A stretch of DNA of 64,000 bases from Hymenobacter qilianensis (GCF_014489555.1 NZ_CP060784.1:2914001-2978000), one strand, 5' to 3'. Positions 9,174 through 18,686 are shown, numbered from the stretch's first letter. The notes: a model not told the origin generated them from the letters alone. Numbers and translations: made by a program.

Positions 9174-9832
9174 TTAACGAAAACTGATATCAGTGCGGTG
9201 CGTGTCTACGGCAATATATTCGAGAACCTCGCCGTCAGCAGTCAGCTTTACGCCGGTCAGGCAGTTACCCATATAGGCGCCCGTATCGAGGTATAGGGCC
9301 TGATGCGCCGCATCGAAAGCCGGCCGACAATCCTGAGTAGGCGTGTGGCCAACTATCTGCAAGCGGCCAATATTACGCAAGGGCCCCCGACGCCACAGCA
9401 CGCCATCTTGGTCATCCTCATCCAGCGGGTTGGGCGTATTGGCCAGGCCCGCGTGACTCACAAACACGGCTTCGTTTTCCCAGTACAAGGGCCGCTGAGC
9501 TAGCCAGATAAGGTGGGGCAACTGCAAATGAGGCTGTACATTATACTGCTCCATGGTTTCGCGCCCGCCCCACTCCAGCCAGTTCGGATACGGGCCTTGG
9601 GGCCATAATACTTCAGCATACCAGCTTCGTGGTTGCCTTTCAAAAATACAGTCTGCTTAGGGTGCTTCAGGTTGAGAGAAATGGCGGCGGCTACCGTTTC
9701 GGGCGAGAAGTTACCCCGATCTACGAGGTCGCCCACCTGAATGAGCATTTCCCGGGCTGGGTTCCAGTGCTGCAACAGCTCCAGAAAGGTGAAATAACAG
9801 CCATGCACATCACCAACTATAAACAGGTTCAT
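9174..9832 (-). CDS. Metallophosphoesterase, PrpA/ApaH-like (one frameshift)
   Basis: Serine/threonine-phosphatase-like metallophosphoesterase. Metal-binding motifs in order are GDVHGC, GDLVDRG, LKGNHEAG and, after the break, FVSHAGL and VGHTP. The frame is lost near 9590. Adding one C to the C4 run (minus strand GGCCCCAAGG) gives YYGPQGPYPNWLEWGGRETM and one 219-residue protein. Substrate unknown; relatives act on phosphoproteins or dinucleoside polyphosphates. It is followed by the glycosylase gene. Confidence 0.85.
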
Positions 9833-9953
9833 ACGAAAGCAATCAAGCTAAAAGCCGGAGGACAAAAACAGACCTCCGTGGTGGCCGCCCACATACGCGC
9901 TGACGAACCACAGGGGAGCTTTGCGGAATGGTTGAGCAAAAGTAGCACAAACC

Positions 9954-11259
9954 CTAGTTGTTGTCTTCTTCTTTTGCCGGCACTTCCGAGATACTTAAGC
10001 CCAGGCGTTTTACCAATGGCCCGATGGTGAGGCCCTGCACGATGATAGAAAAAATAACCACCACATAAGTGATACCCACAATAAGGTCGCGGGCGGGCTA
10101 GGAGGCAATGAAAGCGCCAAGGCTACAGAAATGCCCCCCGCAACCCGCCCCAGGTCAGTATCTTGACGGAATGCTGGGTGAAGCTGCGGCGGAGGCGCAG
10201 AACGCTTAGGGGCAGAGATACGGCCACGAAACGGGCCAGCAATACCACCACAATAGCTACCGCGCCCACTAGCAAATCAGTGGTGCCGATATCCACAACC
10301 AATATCTCAAGGCCAATGAGCACAAAAAGCACGGCGTTGAGAATCTCATCAATGATTTCCCAGAATTTATCCACGTACTCGCGGGTCATATCCGACATGC
10401 CCAGCGAGCGGCCTTGCTGCCCAATAATAAGACCCGCCACCACAATAGCCAGCGGCCCGGAAGTGTGCAGTGCCGCTGCTAAGGCCGTGCCGCCTGTTAC
10501 CAGCGCCAGGGTAATCAGCACCTCGACTTTGTAGTTGTCGATGGATCGGAGCAGGTGGTAGCCGCCATAGCCGAGTAGTGCGCCCAGCAAAATGCCCCCC
10601 ACAGCCTCCTGCAGAAACAAAAGGGCTACGCCGCTCGGCCCTAGCTCTTCCCAACCCACCTGAGCAATCTGAAATAAGCTTACAAAAACAACCACGGCAA
10701 CACCGTCGTTGAATAAGGACTCGCCCACGACCTTAACTTCCAGACTCTTGGGAATACGGGCCTGCTTCAGGATACCGAGCACTGCGATGGGGTCGGTGGG
10801 GGCAATGAGGGCGCCAAATAGTAGGCAGTAAATAAAATTGATGGTCAGCCCGAACAGCGGCAGCAGCAGGTACATAGTGCCGCCTACCAGTAGGGCGGAG
10901 ATGAGCATGCCCACAGTAGCTAGGGCAAATATCGGTACCCGCTCCTCGCCCAAACTCTGTGCGTCCACGTGAATGGCACCCGCAAAAAGCAGAAAGCTGA
11001 GCATCACCTGCATGAGTATGGTGTTGAAATCGACGCTGCGAACCAACTCCACTATGGTAAGCACGCTGCTCACTCCCAGGCGCCCCAGCACAACAACCAG
11101 CAACGACGAAACCAGGGCCAATATCATCAGGCCGATGGTTGATGGCAGCCGCAAAAACCGGTGATTGAGGTAGGCAAAAGAGGCGGCCACCACCATTAAA
11201 ACGGCGAATACATTATAGAGCTTCATGCGCAGCGATAAACGAAAATAGATGGCGGGCAC
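9954..11259 (-). CDS. CPA1-family Na+/H+ antiporter (two frameshifts near the 3' end)
   Basis: Integral membrane antiporter with about 12 hydrophobic segments. The CPA1 hallmarks are present: APTDPIAVLGILKQ, GESLFNDGVAVVVF with the Asn-Asp pair, and the late WGGLRGG motif. Frame 1 ends just after WGGLRG at a C6 run (10134-10139). A seventh base restores GGISVALALSLPP, and a second missing base near 10100 (C3 to C4) restores the last helix and a tail ending EVPAKEEDN at the TAG (9954-9956). Total about 435 residues. It is divergent from nhaA, so two sodium/proton exchangers sit back to back. Confidence 0.85.
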
Positions 11260-11314
11260 CCGGCCCGAACGTGCCTAAGGTCGCCTATTTTTTAGTTATC
11301 GTTGGTAAGAGCCG

Positions 11315-11322
11315 TAAATTTG
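11315..11322 (+). promoter_or_regulatory. Candidate Bacteroidota -7 box (TAAATTTG) upstream of nhaA
   Basis: TAAATTTG fits the TAnnTTTG consensus of the Bacteroidota primary sigma factor and lies 48 bases before the nhaA ATG. It runs directly into CCCCCC (11323-11328), so box and G6 word overlap. No good -33 element is seen at the usual spacing, hence low confidence. Confidence 0.35.
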
Positions 11323-11369
11323 CCCCCCATCCGTACTATTCTTTTGCCTGCGCCTTACCACTGCCCCTA

Positions 11370-12554
11370 ATGTCTATATCGTTTCGAATAATTATCAGTC
11401 CCATCCGCGAGTTATCAGATAGTGGAAAGCTCTCGGGCCTGCTTCTGCTGCTAGCTACGATATTTTCGCTGGCAATCAGTAATTCGGCCTGGGGTGAAAG
11501 CTATCTGCGCCTGTGGGAAATGCATGTAGGTGTTGCTCCGCTTGAGAAAACCGTGTCCCATTGGATAAATGATGGGTTAATGGTCATCTTTTTCTTTTTG
11601 GTAGGGCTGGAGATCAAGCGCGAAGTACTCTACGGTGAGCTAACTAACCTGCGGGCGGCACTATTGCCAGTAGTGGCGGCTGTGGGTGGAGTCACGGCGC
11701 CGGCCCTGATTTACTTGCTATTTACAGCGGGCACCGACCTGACGCACGGATGGGCTGTGCCCACCGCTACCGACATTGCTTTTTCGCTAGGTATTCTGTC
11801 GTTGCTCGGAGATAGAGTGCCATTCAGCCTGCGTATTTTCCTGACGGCGCTGGCTATTATCGATGATTTAATGGCGGTCGTGATTATCGCCATCTTCTAC
11901 ACTGCCGATCTGAACATAACCTATTTGCTCGGTAGTGCGGGCTTGTTGGCAGTTTTGATCACACTCAACCGGCTGAGAATAGGGTGGCTGCCGCTGTACT
12001 TTTTACTTGGTCTGGGTTTGTGGTACTGCGTGCTAAAATCGGGGGTACACGCTACCATAGCGGGAGTATTACTGGCGCTCACTATCCCCACCGACGCTAT
12101 CGAGCGAGTAGAGCATGCCCTGCAAAAGCCTGTCAGCTATATCATTCTGCCCTTATTTGCCTTGGCTAATACGGCCATCATCCTCTCTGTTGATACGCTG
12201 CGGGAGTTAAGCACACCGCTGAGCTTAGGTATTGTATTGGGGCTGCTACTGGGCAAGCCCATCGGGATTTTTGGCGCCTGCTGGCTGATGATTAAAGCCG
12301 GAATGGCTTCGTTACCGGCCAACGTGAACTGGCGGCGCTTGCTGGGGCTGGGCTTCACGGCTGGCATCGGCTTCACGATGGCAATATTTATTGCCAACCT
12401 TTCCTTCTCCGATGCCAGCCGCATTGACTTAGCCAAATTAGCCGTCATTTTAGGCTCCGTCCTTTCTGCCCTGGTGGGTATTTTCCTGCTGCGTCCACGC
12501 CCAAATATGGTTGCCGCAACGTCCGAAAAACCCGAGTTGGTTAAGGAAGTCTAA
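11370..12554 (+). CDS. nhaA: Na+/H+ antiporter NhaA
   Basis: 394 residues from the ATG at 11370, chosen because the family begins close to the first helix (MSISFRIIISPIREL). It exchanges Na+ or Li+ for protons across the inner membrane. Typical segments are TATDIAFSLGIL, the ion-binding double Asp in IIDDLMAVVIIAIFY, the region KSGVHATIAGVLLALTIP and the final GIGFTMAIFIANLSF. Length and motifs are complete. The stop overlaps the stop of the convergent threonine aldolase gene by four bases. Confidence 0.95.
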   Translation: MSISFRIIISPIRELSDSGKLSGLLLLLATIFSLAISNSAWGESYLRLWEMHVGVAPLEKTVSHWINDGLMVIFFFLVGLEIKREVLYGELTNLRAALLPVVAAVGGVTAPALIYLLFTAGTDLTHGWAVPTATDIAFSLGILSLLGDRVPFSLRIFLTALAIIDDLMAVVIIAIFYTADLNITYLLGSAGLLAVLITLNRLRIGWLPLYFLLGLGLWYCVLKSGVHATIAGVLLALTIPTDAIERVEHALQKPVSYIILPLFALANTAIILSVDTLRELSTPLSLGIVLGLLLGKPIGIFGACWLMIKAGMASLPANVNWRRLLGLGFTAGIGFTMAIFIANLSFSDASRIDLAKLAVILGSVLSALVGIFLLRPRPNMVAATSEKPELVKEV

Positions 12555-13599
12555 GCGCTTACCGCAGCTACTGGCACCGACGCCAGCGCCGCTTCTACGC
12601 GGGTCAGCATAGCGTCATCAATATCGAGGTGGGTGACGAAGCGAATCATCTGAGGGCCAAATGATGACGCCCGAATACCTTGTTCTTCCAAGTGCTCTAG
12701 GAAAGCTTTGGGGGGCATTTCGTTGGCTAAGCGGAAGATTACTAGGTTAGTTTCAACGGGCAGTACCTCAGCTACATAGGGCTGGTTTTGGAGCACGGTG
12801 CTTAGTTGCTGCGCCCGACGGTGGTCGTCGGCCAGGCGCGCTACGTTATTTTGCAGCGCATACAAACCAGCTGCTGCTATATAACCCGCCTGCCGCATAC
12901 CGCCGCCCATCACCTTCCGAATGCGCTTCGATTTTTGAATCAGCGCCTTGCTGCCTAGCAACACAGAGCCAACCGGTGCGCCCAAGCCTTTCGACAAGCA
13001 TACCGAGATAGAATCAAAGTACTCGCCATATTCCTGCGCCGACTGGCCAGTGGCAACCAAAGCGTTATAAACGCGGGCACCATCAAGGTGTAGGCTCAGG
13101 CTGTGGCGACGCGTCACTTCTGCTATTTGCTGAATGCTTTCCAGCGAATAGCAGCTGCCACCGCCACGGTTGCTGGTATTTTCGAGGCACACAAGGCGGG
13201 TGTCAGGATAGTGCACGTTATGAACAGGGCGAATAGCTGCTTCCACCTGCGCCGCTGAGATGCGGCCACGGTCGCCGGGGAGTAGGGCCGTTGAGGCACC
13301 CGAGTGAAAAGCAATGCCCCCACTTCCCAGAGATAGACGTGAGCAGTCTGCTCGCAGATAACCTCAGCCAAAGGCTCAGTCTGCGCTTTGATAGCAATCT
13401 GGTTAGTCATGGTGCCGGAAGGGCAGAACAGGCCGGCCTCCAATCCAAACTGAGCGGCGGCGGTTGCTTCTAGCTCCCGTACGGTGGGGTCTTCTTCGTA
13501 CACATCGTCGCCGACCGGAGCGCGGAACATGGCTTCCAGCATGGCTGGTGTTGGACGGGTGACGGTATCAGAGCGCAAATCGATAATAGGTTCAGACAT
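12551..13599 (-). CDS. ltaE: Low-specificity L-threonine aldolase (one frameshift)
   Basis: PLP-dependent fold-type I enzyme that cleaves threonine or allo-threonine to glycine and acetaldehyde. Conserved parts are [15 protein letters not shown] at the start (ATG at 13599), [39 protein letters not shown] and the PLP lysine in [15 protein letters not shown]. The frame breaks at C5 (13317-13321 on the plus strand). A sixth base gives [16 protein letters not shown] and a 349-residue protein. It is convergent with nhaA, with overlapping stop codons. Confidence 0.9.
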
Positions 13600-13704
13600 A
13601 GGGCTTGGGCGTGAGAATACAGATATACAAACGATGGTTTCAGGATTCAAAAATAAGACTTACTTTTGCCCCTCCTTTACAAATCGACTTTAACCGACCC
13701 GGAT

Positions 13705-14073
13705 ATGAGCGTCACCCGACTGAAGCGCAAGCACCGCAAGAACATTGCGCGCCAAAATAACAAGCAGCGTATCATTAAGCAGCTACTCCTCACGCCCGTT
13801 CTTAAGAACGTGGACATCGAAGAGCTGAAAGCCAGCTTCAATGGCGGCGCTGCGCCTGCCCAATCTGCAACGAAGGCTGAAAAAGCTGCTGCCCGCTCAC
13901 AAAAGCAGGCTGATGCTAACGCTGCCGATGCAGCATCTCAGTCAGCTCCTACCCAGTCGGTAGAAGCCAACCAGACTGGTACTGAAGGTTTCGACGAGGC
14001 TGAAGCCGTAACCAAGCCAGTAAACGAAGACGGCCAGGAAGGCGACAAGCCTAAGCCTGAAATTGCCCTCTAA
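13705..14073 (+). CDS. Hypothetical small protein, basic head and acidic tail
   Basis: 122 residues from the ATG at 13705. The first 40 residues are strongly basic (RLKRKHRKNIARQNNKQRIIKQ) and could bind nucleic acid. The remainder is an A/Q/E/K-rich low-complexity tail ending in acidic KPKPEIAL. No known domain is recognised. A terminator follows at once. Composition and codon use match the neighbours, so it is probably a real native gene. Confidence 0.7.
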   Translation: MSVTRLKRKHRKNIARQNNKQRIIKQLLLTPVLKNVDIEELKASFNGGAAPAQSATKAEKAAARSQKQADANAADAASQSAPTQSVEANQTGTEGFDEAEAVTKPVNEDGQEGDKPKPEIAL

Positions 14074-14112
14074 ATTGGCCTGCCACCGGTGTCGGTTGGC
14101 TCTATAAATTAC

Positions 14113-14149
14113 AAAAAGCGTCTTTCTTGCAAGGGAAAGACGCTTTTTT
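14113..14149 (+). terminator. Rho-independent terminator
   Basis: AAAAAGCGTCTTTC (14113-14126) pairs with GAAAGACGCTTTTTT (14135-14149), with a short loop and a T run. It ends the small gene before it and could also serve the convergent yfcE-like gene. Confidence 0.8.
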
Positions 14150-14175
14150 GTTGCAGATTTAGTTAGAGGAAATAG

Positions 14176-14670
14176 TTATTTCAGCCCTAGCTCTACCACC
14201 TGTAGCTTTTGAATTTTGCCCCCCAGCACCTCAAATAGCAACAGCGTGCGCACTTTGTGAAAGCCATGCCGGCCAGCAGCGCCCGGATTTAGGTGTAATA
14301 ATCCCAGGTTCGGGTCGGGCATTACTTTGAGAATATGAGAATGACCGCTGATAAATAAGCCCGGACGCTCTTGGGCAAGCAATGGTCTGGCCGCCGGGCT
14401 GTAGTGGCCCGGATACCCACCAATATGCGTCATGAGCACGTGCAGGCCCTCAATCTCAAACGACTGGACCAGCGGTTGGGTGCGGCGTACATCCTGGCCA
14501 TCAATGTTGCCGTAGACGCCGCGTAGGGGGGCAATTTCGGCCAGTTCCTCCGCTACAGCAGCAGTTCCGAAGTCGCCGGCGTGCCATATTTCGTCGCGGC
14601 CGGTAAGATGGTGGCAAATGCGCTCATCGAGGTAGCTGTGGGTATCTGATAGTAAGCCAATTTTCTTCAT
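14176..14670 (-). CDS. YfcE/MJ0936-family metallophosphodiesterase
   Basis: 164 residues with the full calcineurin-like metal site: SDTHSY at the N-terminus, HAGDFG, GNIDGQD, MTHIGG and SGHSHI. Members hydrolyse phosphodiesters in vitro. The physiological substrate is usually unknown. Two recurrent G6 words fall inside the gene (14219 and 14526, in opposite orientations). Single gene, convergent with the preceding small gene. Confidence 0.9.
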   Translation of the reverse strand: MKKIGLLSDTHSYLDERICHHLTGRDEIWHAGDFGTAAVAEELAEIAPLRGVYGNIDGQDVRRTQPLVQSFEIEGLHVLMTHIGGYPGHYSPAARPLLAQERPGLFISGHSHILKVMPDPNLGLLHLNPGAAGRHGFHKVRTLLLFEVLGGKIQKLQVVELGLK

Positions 14671-14900
14671 TCAAAGCAGGAATAGGATAGGAGGCAGGAG
14701 AGTATAAAACGCATAAAACATTGAATACGGCTTAGAAATCAACTATACTAGTTGAAACAACGGCATTCACCAACTCTTAAACATACTACCTCGTATCTTG
14801 CCCATCCGTTAAGTAATTTTCGTTTGCGGATATTTATCCGGTGTTTTACGGCAAGCTTTGCCTGATTTTTCTCTTTCCGCCCTCTCTTCATATTGCCCCG

Positions 14901-15602
14901 ATGAATGTGTTCATCAACGACATTCCGCTGATCATCAAGAAGAACAGCGAGAAAGTATACAAGCACCGCTACGACCTGATTCTGAACGCGGAAGATGAGT
15001 TTATCTCCAAGGATCTGGTAGGCGACGTGCTGATACGCGACGTAACCGACGTGTTCGTCGATCGGTTATTGCGGCTGATGGAAGTGAAAAAGCTGAAAAA
15101 GCTGACCTCGCTGACCTTGCTAGCCCGCAAAAAGAAGCGCCTCATTCTGCATCTTAAAGACCAGTTCCGCATCGTGAAAGCGGCCGGGGGCTTGGTAGTG
15201 AAGGATGGTATGGTGCTGATGATCTACCGGCTTGGCAAGTGGGATTTGCCCAAAGGCAAACTCAAAAAGGATGAAGATCCGGCTTTGGGCGCCCTGCGCG
15301 AAGTAGAGGAGGAGTGCAACGTGAAGGTTGAGCTAGGTGATGAGCTGCCCAGCACCTGGCACTCCTATGCCTACAATGGCAATAAGATTCTGAAGAAGAC
15401 GAATTGGTACGTGATGAAATGCCTCGACGATTCGCTCATCAAGCCTCAGGCCGAGGAATATATTGAGGAAGTACGCTGGATGACGCCTCAGGAGGCGCTG
15501 GCAGTACTTTCGGAGTCATATGCATCAATCACTTTAGTCGTGCGGCACTACTTGAGCGAAAAGGTTGGCACGACCTCTGCCGAAGAAGCTCCCGCGAAGT
15601 AG
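14901..15602 (+). CDS. Nudix hydrolase with N-terminal extension
   Basis: 233 residues. After about 95 residues without a known domain (MNVFINDIPLIIKKNSEKVY onward, rich in charged residues) comes a Nudix fold: AAGGLVVKDGMVLMIYRLGKWDLPKGK, and a Nudix box GKLKKDEDPALGALREVEEE followed by CNV, where the usual Gly after Cys is Asn. Such enzymes cleave nucleoside diphosphates linked to another group. Substrate not predictable. The start at 14901 follows a G/C-poor leader. The lipoprotein gene begins 22 bases after the stop and may be co-transcribed. Confidence 0.82.
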   Translation: MNVFINDIPLIIKKNSEKVYKHRYDLILNAEDEFISKDLVGDVLIRDVTDVFVDRLLRLMEVKKLKKLTSLTLLARKKKRLILHLKDQFRIVKAAGGLVVKDGMVLMIYRLGKWDLPKGKLKKDEDPALGALREVEEECNVKVELGDELPSTWHSYAYNGNKILKKTNWYVMKCLDDSLIKPQAEEYIEEVRWMTPQEALAVLSESYASITLVVRHYLSEKVGTTSAEEAPAK

Positions 15603-15624
15603 CATCTTCGCTACGTGGGAGCCT

Positions 15625-16113
15625 ATGCGTTTATTTTACTCGTTTGTTTTTGTAGTCTTGGTCCTGAGCGCGGGGGCATGCACCCGCTCGCAGTCACCGA
15701 GTGAAAAAAAGCCCCCCACTGCGGTAGAGCCTCCCGTCACTGTACCAGTGGCCGTAGACCTGCCTTCCTTAATTGGCTATTCAATCGAGGAAGTTCGCCA
15801 ACACCTTGGCGCACCGCGCGAAACGCAGGTGGAGCCGCCTGCTGCCCAGCCTAAACCACGGAAAGGCAGGTCGTTTCGGATAATAGATGAGGGCTGGATA
15901 AACACGTTTGAGACAGGCGGCGTTACGCTCATTGTTACTTTCAACGCCCGCACCCGTAAAGTGCGCGATATCGTGCTTACCGGCAGCAATGAGGAAGAAC
16001 TCATGCAGCGCGGTAATCTGACTCTTACGGCACCCTCATACATCGTGCTGCCAGTATTTGCCCCTGAGGCAGCCACAGAACTATTGGGCGTACGGGTAAT
16101 TAAGCGCCGCTAG
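15625..16113 (+). CDS. Hypothetical lipoprotein
   Basis: 162 residues with signal peptide and lipobox VLSAGAC. A proline-rich linker follows (EKKPPTAVEPPVTVPV, containing a GCCCCCC word), then a domain with DLPSLIGYSIEEVRQHLGAP and GGVTLIVTFNARTRKVRDIVL, which looks like the small lipoprotein SmpA/OmlA-type fold by pattern, though I cannot confirm it. The 3' end overlaps that of the convergent coaD by 14 bases. Confidence 0.65.
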   Translation: MRLFYSFVFVVLVLSAGACTRSQSPSEKKPPTAVEPPVTVPVAVDLPSLIGYSIEEVRQHLGAPRETQVEPPAAQPKPRKGRSFRIIDEGWINTFETGGVTLIVTFNARTRKVRDIVLTGSNEEELMQRGNLTLTAPSYIVLPVFAPEAATELLGVRVIKRR

Positions 16114-16582
16114 CAGCTGCGTAAGCCGGTAATTTGAAGGGCACAAAGCTGTCTACATTGCCGCCAAAGCGGTGAACCTCCCGGATGATGGTGCTGCTGA
16201 TGGCGGCTAAGGCAGGCGCCGTAATCAGAAAGACGGTCTCCAGTTCCGGATTCAGGTGGCGGTTGGCCTGCGCGATGGTATTCTCGTACTCAAAATCCGT
16301 GGTGTTGCGCAGTCCGCGCAACAGGTAGCGCGCGCCTACCTCGCGGGCAAAGTCAGCCGTTAATCCTTTGTAGGATCGTACAGACACGCGCGGCTCATCC
16401 CGAAAAACTTCCTCAATCATCGTCACCATTTGCTCTACGGGCAGGTAGCGGCTTTTGCTGCTGTTGTTGCCGATGGCAATAATCACCTCGTCGAACAAAT
16501 TTGCCCCCCGGCGCACTACATCAAGGTGCCCATTGGTAAACGGGTCAAATGAGCCGGGAAATAAGGCAACGCGGGTTTTCAT
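16100..16582 (-). CDS. coaD: Phosphopantetheine adenylyltransferase
   Basis: 160 residues from the ATG at 16582. It transfers AMP from ATP to 4'-phosphopantetheine, the fourth step of coenzyme A synthesis. Diagnostic parts are FPGSFDPFTNGHLDVVRRG at the N-terminus (T/HxGH nucleotide site), LRGLRNTTDFEYE in the middle and ISSTIIREVHRFGG near the C-terminus. Length is normal for the family. The DUF3822 gene lies just upstream in the same direction, a pairing often seen in Bacteroidota. Confidence 0.95.
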   Translation of the reverse strand: MKTRVALFPGSFDPFTNGHLDVVRRGANLFDEVIIAIGNNSSKSRYLPVEQMVTMIEEVFRDEPRVSVRSYKGLTADFAREVGARYLLRGLRNTTDFEYENTIAQANRHLNPELETVFLITAPALAAISSTIIREVHRFGGNVDSFVPFKLPAYAAASGA

Positions 16583-16633
16583 ACAGTACAAAGAATTTGA
16601 GCACGCACAGGATAAGCAAGCAGACAATCTGCT

Positions 16634-17521
16634 TTACTCACAAAGATGCAGGCTATATAACTCGAAATAGCGGTACTCAAACACCTCATTCAGCCGATAG
16701 CTGTACGACAGATCCAGGGGGCGATTGCCAAACTTGAGGTGGCGAATGTACTTGCGCAGAATAGTAAACAGCTCGGAGTGGTGCATTAAATCGCCCCACA
16801 GCACCACTGGGTCCTGATCAGGATTGAGCTGAAGTTCCTGCATCACCAGGATGGTGTAGTAAATGAGGTCTTCGGCCGTGGTGAAGGCAAACGTGTTGCA
16901 AAACTCCGGACGCTTGCCCCGCACGGCCACAATCGTAACCTCCTGATGGCCAATGCTCAGATACAGGCGGCGGGGCGTGGCCTGCTGGCTCTGATGTACT
17001 ACTCCTTCGAGCAGAGCGCTGGTTTGGTGGATGAGGCGTCCAGTGGGATATACGCTGCGAAACCAATCAGCAAGCGCTCTTTCGACTGCAAACACACTCA
17101 CCATCTCCAAACCCGGGTGCGTGTAGTGATGCACGGTTTCATGGCCCGGATCGAAGGCGTGGTGCAATTGCAGATAACGGCTCTCGTCGCCGGCCCGGAA
17201 AAGAGGCTGGGGCAACTGCGTAAAATGACGGTTCTGCACCGCCAGCCGAACGTGGTTCCAGCCCGCCTGACCTACCAGATCGTGTTGGGCAGCCAGGGTG
17301 CGATATTGTCCGGCCAGCGAGGTAGCGGAGGGTGCGGAGTATTCTTCCAACACCACAAACTTATTGCGACGCACATCGGCTACACCTACGCGCAAACCCG
17401 CAGGTCCTGCTGTCAGGTAAAGATTGTAAGTGCCTAGCTGGGCAGCATCGAAGGTTTCGTCGCGCAGATCGAGCAGGGAAGTAGGCGACGAGGAGGAAAA
17501 AGTAGAAGAGGAAGCGGACAC
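16634..17521 (-). CDS. DUF3822 family protein
   Basis: 295 residues. A Bacteroidota family (DUF3822) with an actin/ASKHA-like outline; function unknown. Conserved-looking parts are YNLYLTAGPAGLRVGVAD, VVLEEY, FRAGDESRYLQLHHAFD and the C-terminal KYIRHLKFGNRPLDLSYSYR. A Ser-rich head (SASSSTFSSSSPTS) is probably not conserved, so the true start could lie slightly inside. It lies 51 bases upstream of coaD in the same direction. Confidence 0.75.
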   Translation of the reverse strand: MSASSSTFSSSSPTSLLDLRDETFDAAQLGTYNLYLTAGPAGLRVGVADVRRNKFVVLEEYSAPSATSLAGQYRTLAAQHDLVGQAGWNHVRLAVQNRHFTQLPQPLFRAGDESRYLQLHHAFDPGHETVHHYTHPGLEMVSVFAVERALADWFRSVYPTGRLIHQTSALLEGVVHQSQQATPRRLYLSIGHQEVTIVAVRGKRPEFCNTFAFTTAEDLIYYTILVMQELQLNPDQDPVVLWGDLMHHSELFTILRKYIRHLKFGNRPLDLSYSYRLNEVFEYRYFELYSLHLCE

Positions 17522-17564
17522 GGCAGAAAGGGCAATAAGCGCCAGGTAGGCCGCTAAAGGTAAT

Positions 17565-17675
17565 GAGAGAATGGCTGAATGGCTAGATAGCTAAATGGCT
17601 GGCGGTTAAATGGCTGATTGTTCAACGAGCTGTAGACGCAACTAACTATCTAACCGCCAGGTGTCTAACCATTGT
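17565..17675. repeat. Short AATGGCT repeats with inverted partner
   Basis: AATGGCTGAATGGCTAGAT and two further AATGGCT units lie at about 17571-17613. TGGCGGTTA and TAGATAG then find complements in CTATCTAACCGCCA (about 17645-17658), making an imperfect hairpin between the DUF3822 start and the Nudix stop. The origin is unclear. Confidence 0.45.
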
Positions 17676-17680
17676 TCTAT

Positions 17681-18178
17681 TTACTTAAACTGGATATTCG
17701 GAATGTAGATGTCATCAGGGCTGATGATTTGATGGAGAATGGGGTGAACCTGTGGAAGAGGCATTCCAACCAGCTGCCGGGGCGTGTGGAAGGCCAGCTG
17801 CGTAAGTAGCTGTGCATCTGCGGCATGTTCTGGGTCGGAGCCGAGCTTGGGAAGGGCAGCGGCATCTACGGGTTTTACCTCAAAAAACAGCTCCAACGCC
17901 TGCAGATTATCGCGCTGAAACTCGTGGAGATGTAGAAAGCGGCCTACTTTAATATCTAACCCGGTTTCTTCCTTAAACTCCCGGACCAAGCATTCCTTCA
18001 CCGACTCGCCAAAATGCCAGCCCCCGCCCGGCGGCGACCAAAAGAGAGCAGCAGTGGGCAGCATTCCGCGGTGACCAGTAAGTAAGATGGCACCTTGGTG
18101 CACGAGCAGGCCGCAAACGCGCACGCGCACTTGGCCAGTATAGGCGTTGAGCAAATCGGGGTGGGATTCGGGGGGCAT
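17681..18178 (-). CDS. Nudix hydrolase
   Basis: 165 residues from the ATG at 18178 (MPPESHPDLLNAYTGQ). The Nudix domain has VRVCGLLVHQGAILLTGHRG, WSPPGGGWHFGES and the box ending REFKEETGLDIKVG, complete with the REx2EE core. Nucleotide or small diphosphate substrate; not predictable. Start codon and first residues overlap a GGGGGGCAT word (18170-18177). It is divergent from the thioesterase gene, 46 bases apart. Confidence 0.85.
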   Translation of the reverse strand: MPPESHPDLLNAYTGQVRVRVCGLLVHQGAILLTGHRGMLPTAALFWSPPGGGWHFGESVKECLVREFKEETGLDIKVGRFLHLHEFQRDNLQALELFFEVKPVDAAALPKLGSDPEHAADAQLLTQLAFHTPRQLVGMPLPQVHPILHQIISPDDIYIPNIQFK

Positions 18179-18224
18179 AAATGGATTGGTGGGGCCGGCC
18201 AAAACCGGGTATCTTTGACTATTG

Positions 18225-18659
18225 ATGCCTCCTACGCAAAACTCCGCCCCAGCGCCCGATTTAGTCGACCGAATCCGGCAAAAGCTCACCCGCCAGCAGT
18301 TTATGCACCACATTGGTGCCAACCTCACGCTCATTGAGCCCGGCCGCGTCGAAGCCGAGCTACCCCTCGAACTTAAGCACCAGCAGCAGCGCGGCTTCGT
18401 GCACGGCGGCGTTATTGCCACCATGGCCGACCTGGTAGCTGGTTTTGCCGGCGTCACGCTCATCCCGGATAACTACGGCATGGTGACGGCCGATCTGAAA
18501 GTGTCTTACCTGAATCCGGGAGTTGGAAAAAAAATAGTAGCTAAAGGCTGGGTGCTGAAAGCCGGCCGCCGCCTGCATTTCTGCGAAGCTGAGGTGTGGT
18601 GCGATGACGTGCTGATTGCCAAAGCCACCGCGACAATGGCCGTGATTGAACCTCAGTAG
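18225..18659 (+). CDS. PaaI-type hotdog thioesterase
   Basis: 144 residues from the ATG at 18225. The hotdog fold of the PaaI/YigI group shows in RVEAELPLELKHQQQRGFVHGGVIATMADLVAG (read in parts), with the HGG motif and helix, then DLKVSYLNPGVGKKIVAKGWV and CEAEVW. Such enzymes hydrolyse acyl-CoA esters. Substrate unknown. A REP-like palindrome follows. Transcribed away from the Nudix gene. Confidence 0.85.
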   Translation: MPPTQNSAPAPDLVDRIRQKLTRQQFMHHIGANLTLIEPGRVEAELPLELKHQQQRGFVHGGVIATMADLVAGFAGVTLIPDNYGMVTADLKVSYLNPGVGKKIVAKGWVLKAGRRLHFCEAEVWCDDVLIAKATATMAVIEPQ

Positions 18660-18686
18660 GGTATATCTACTTTAGATGAACGGAAC

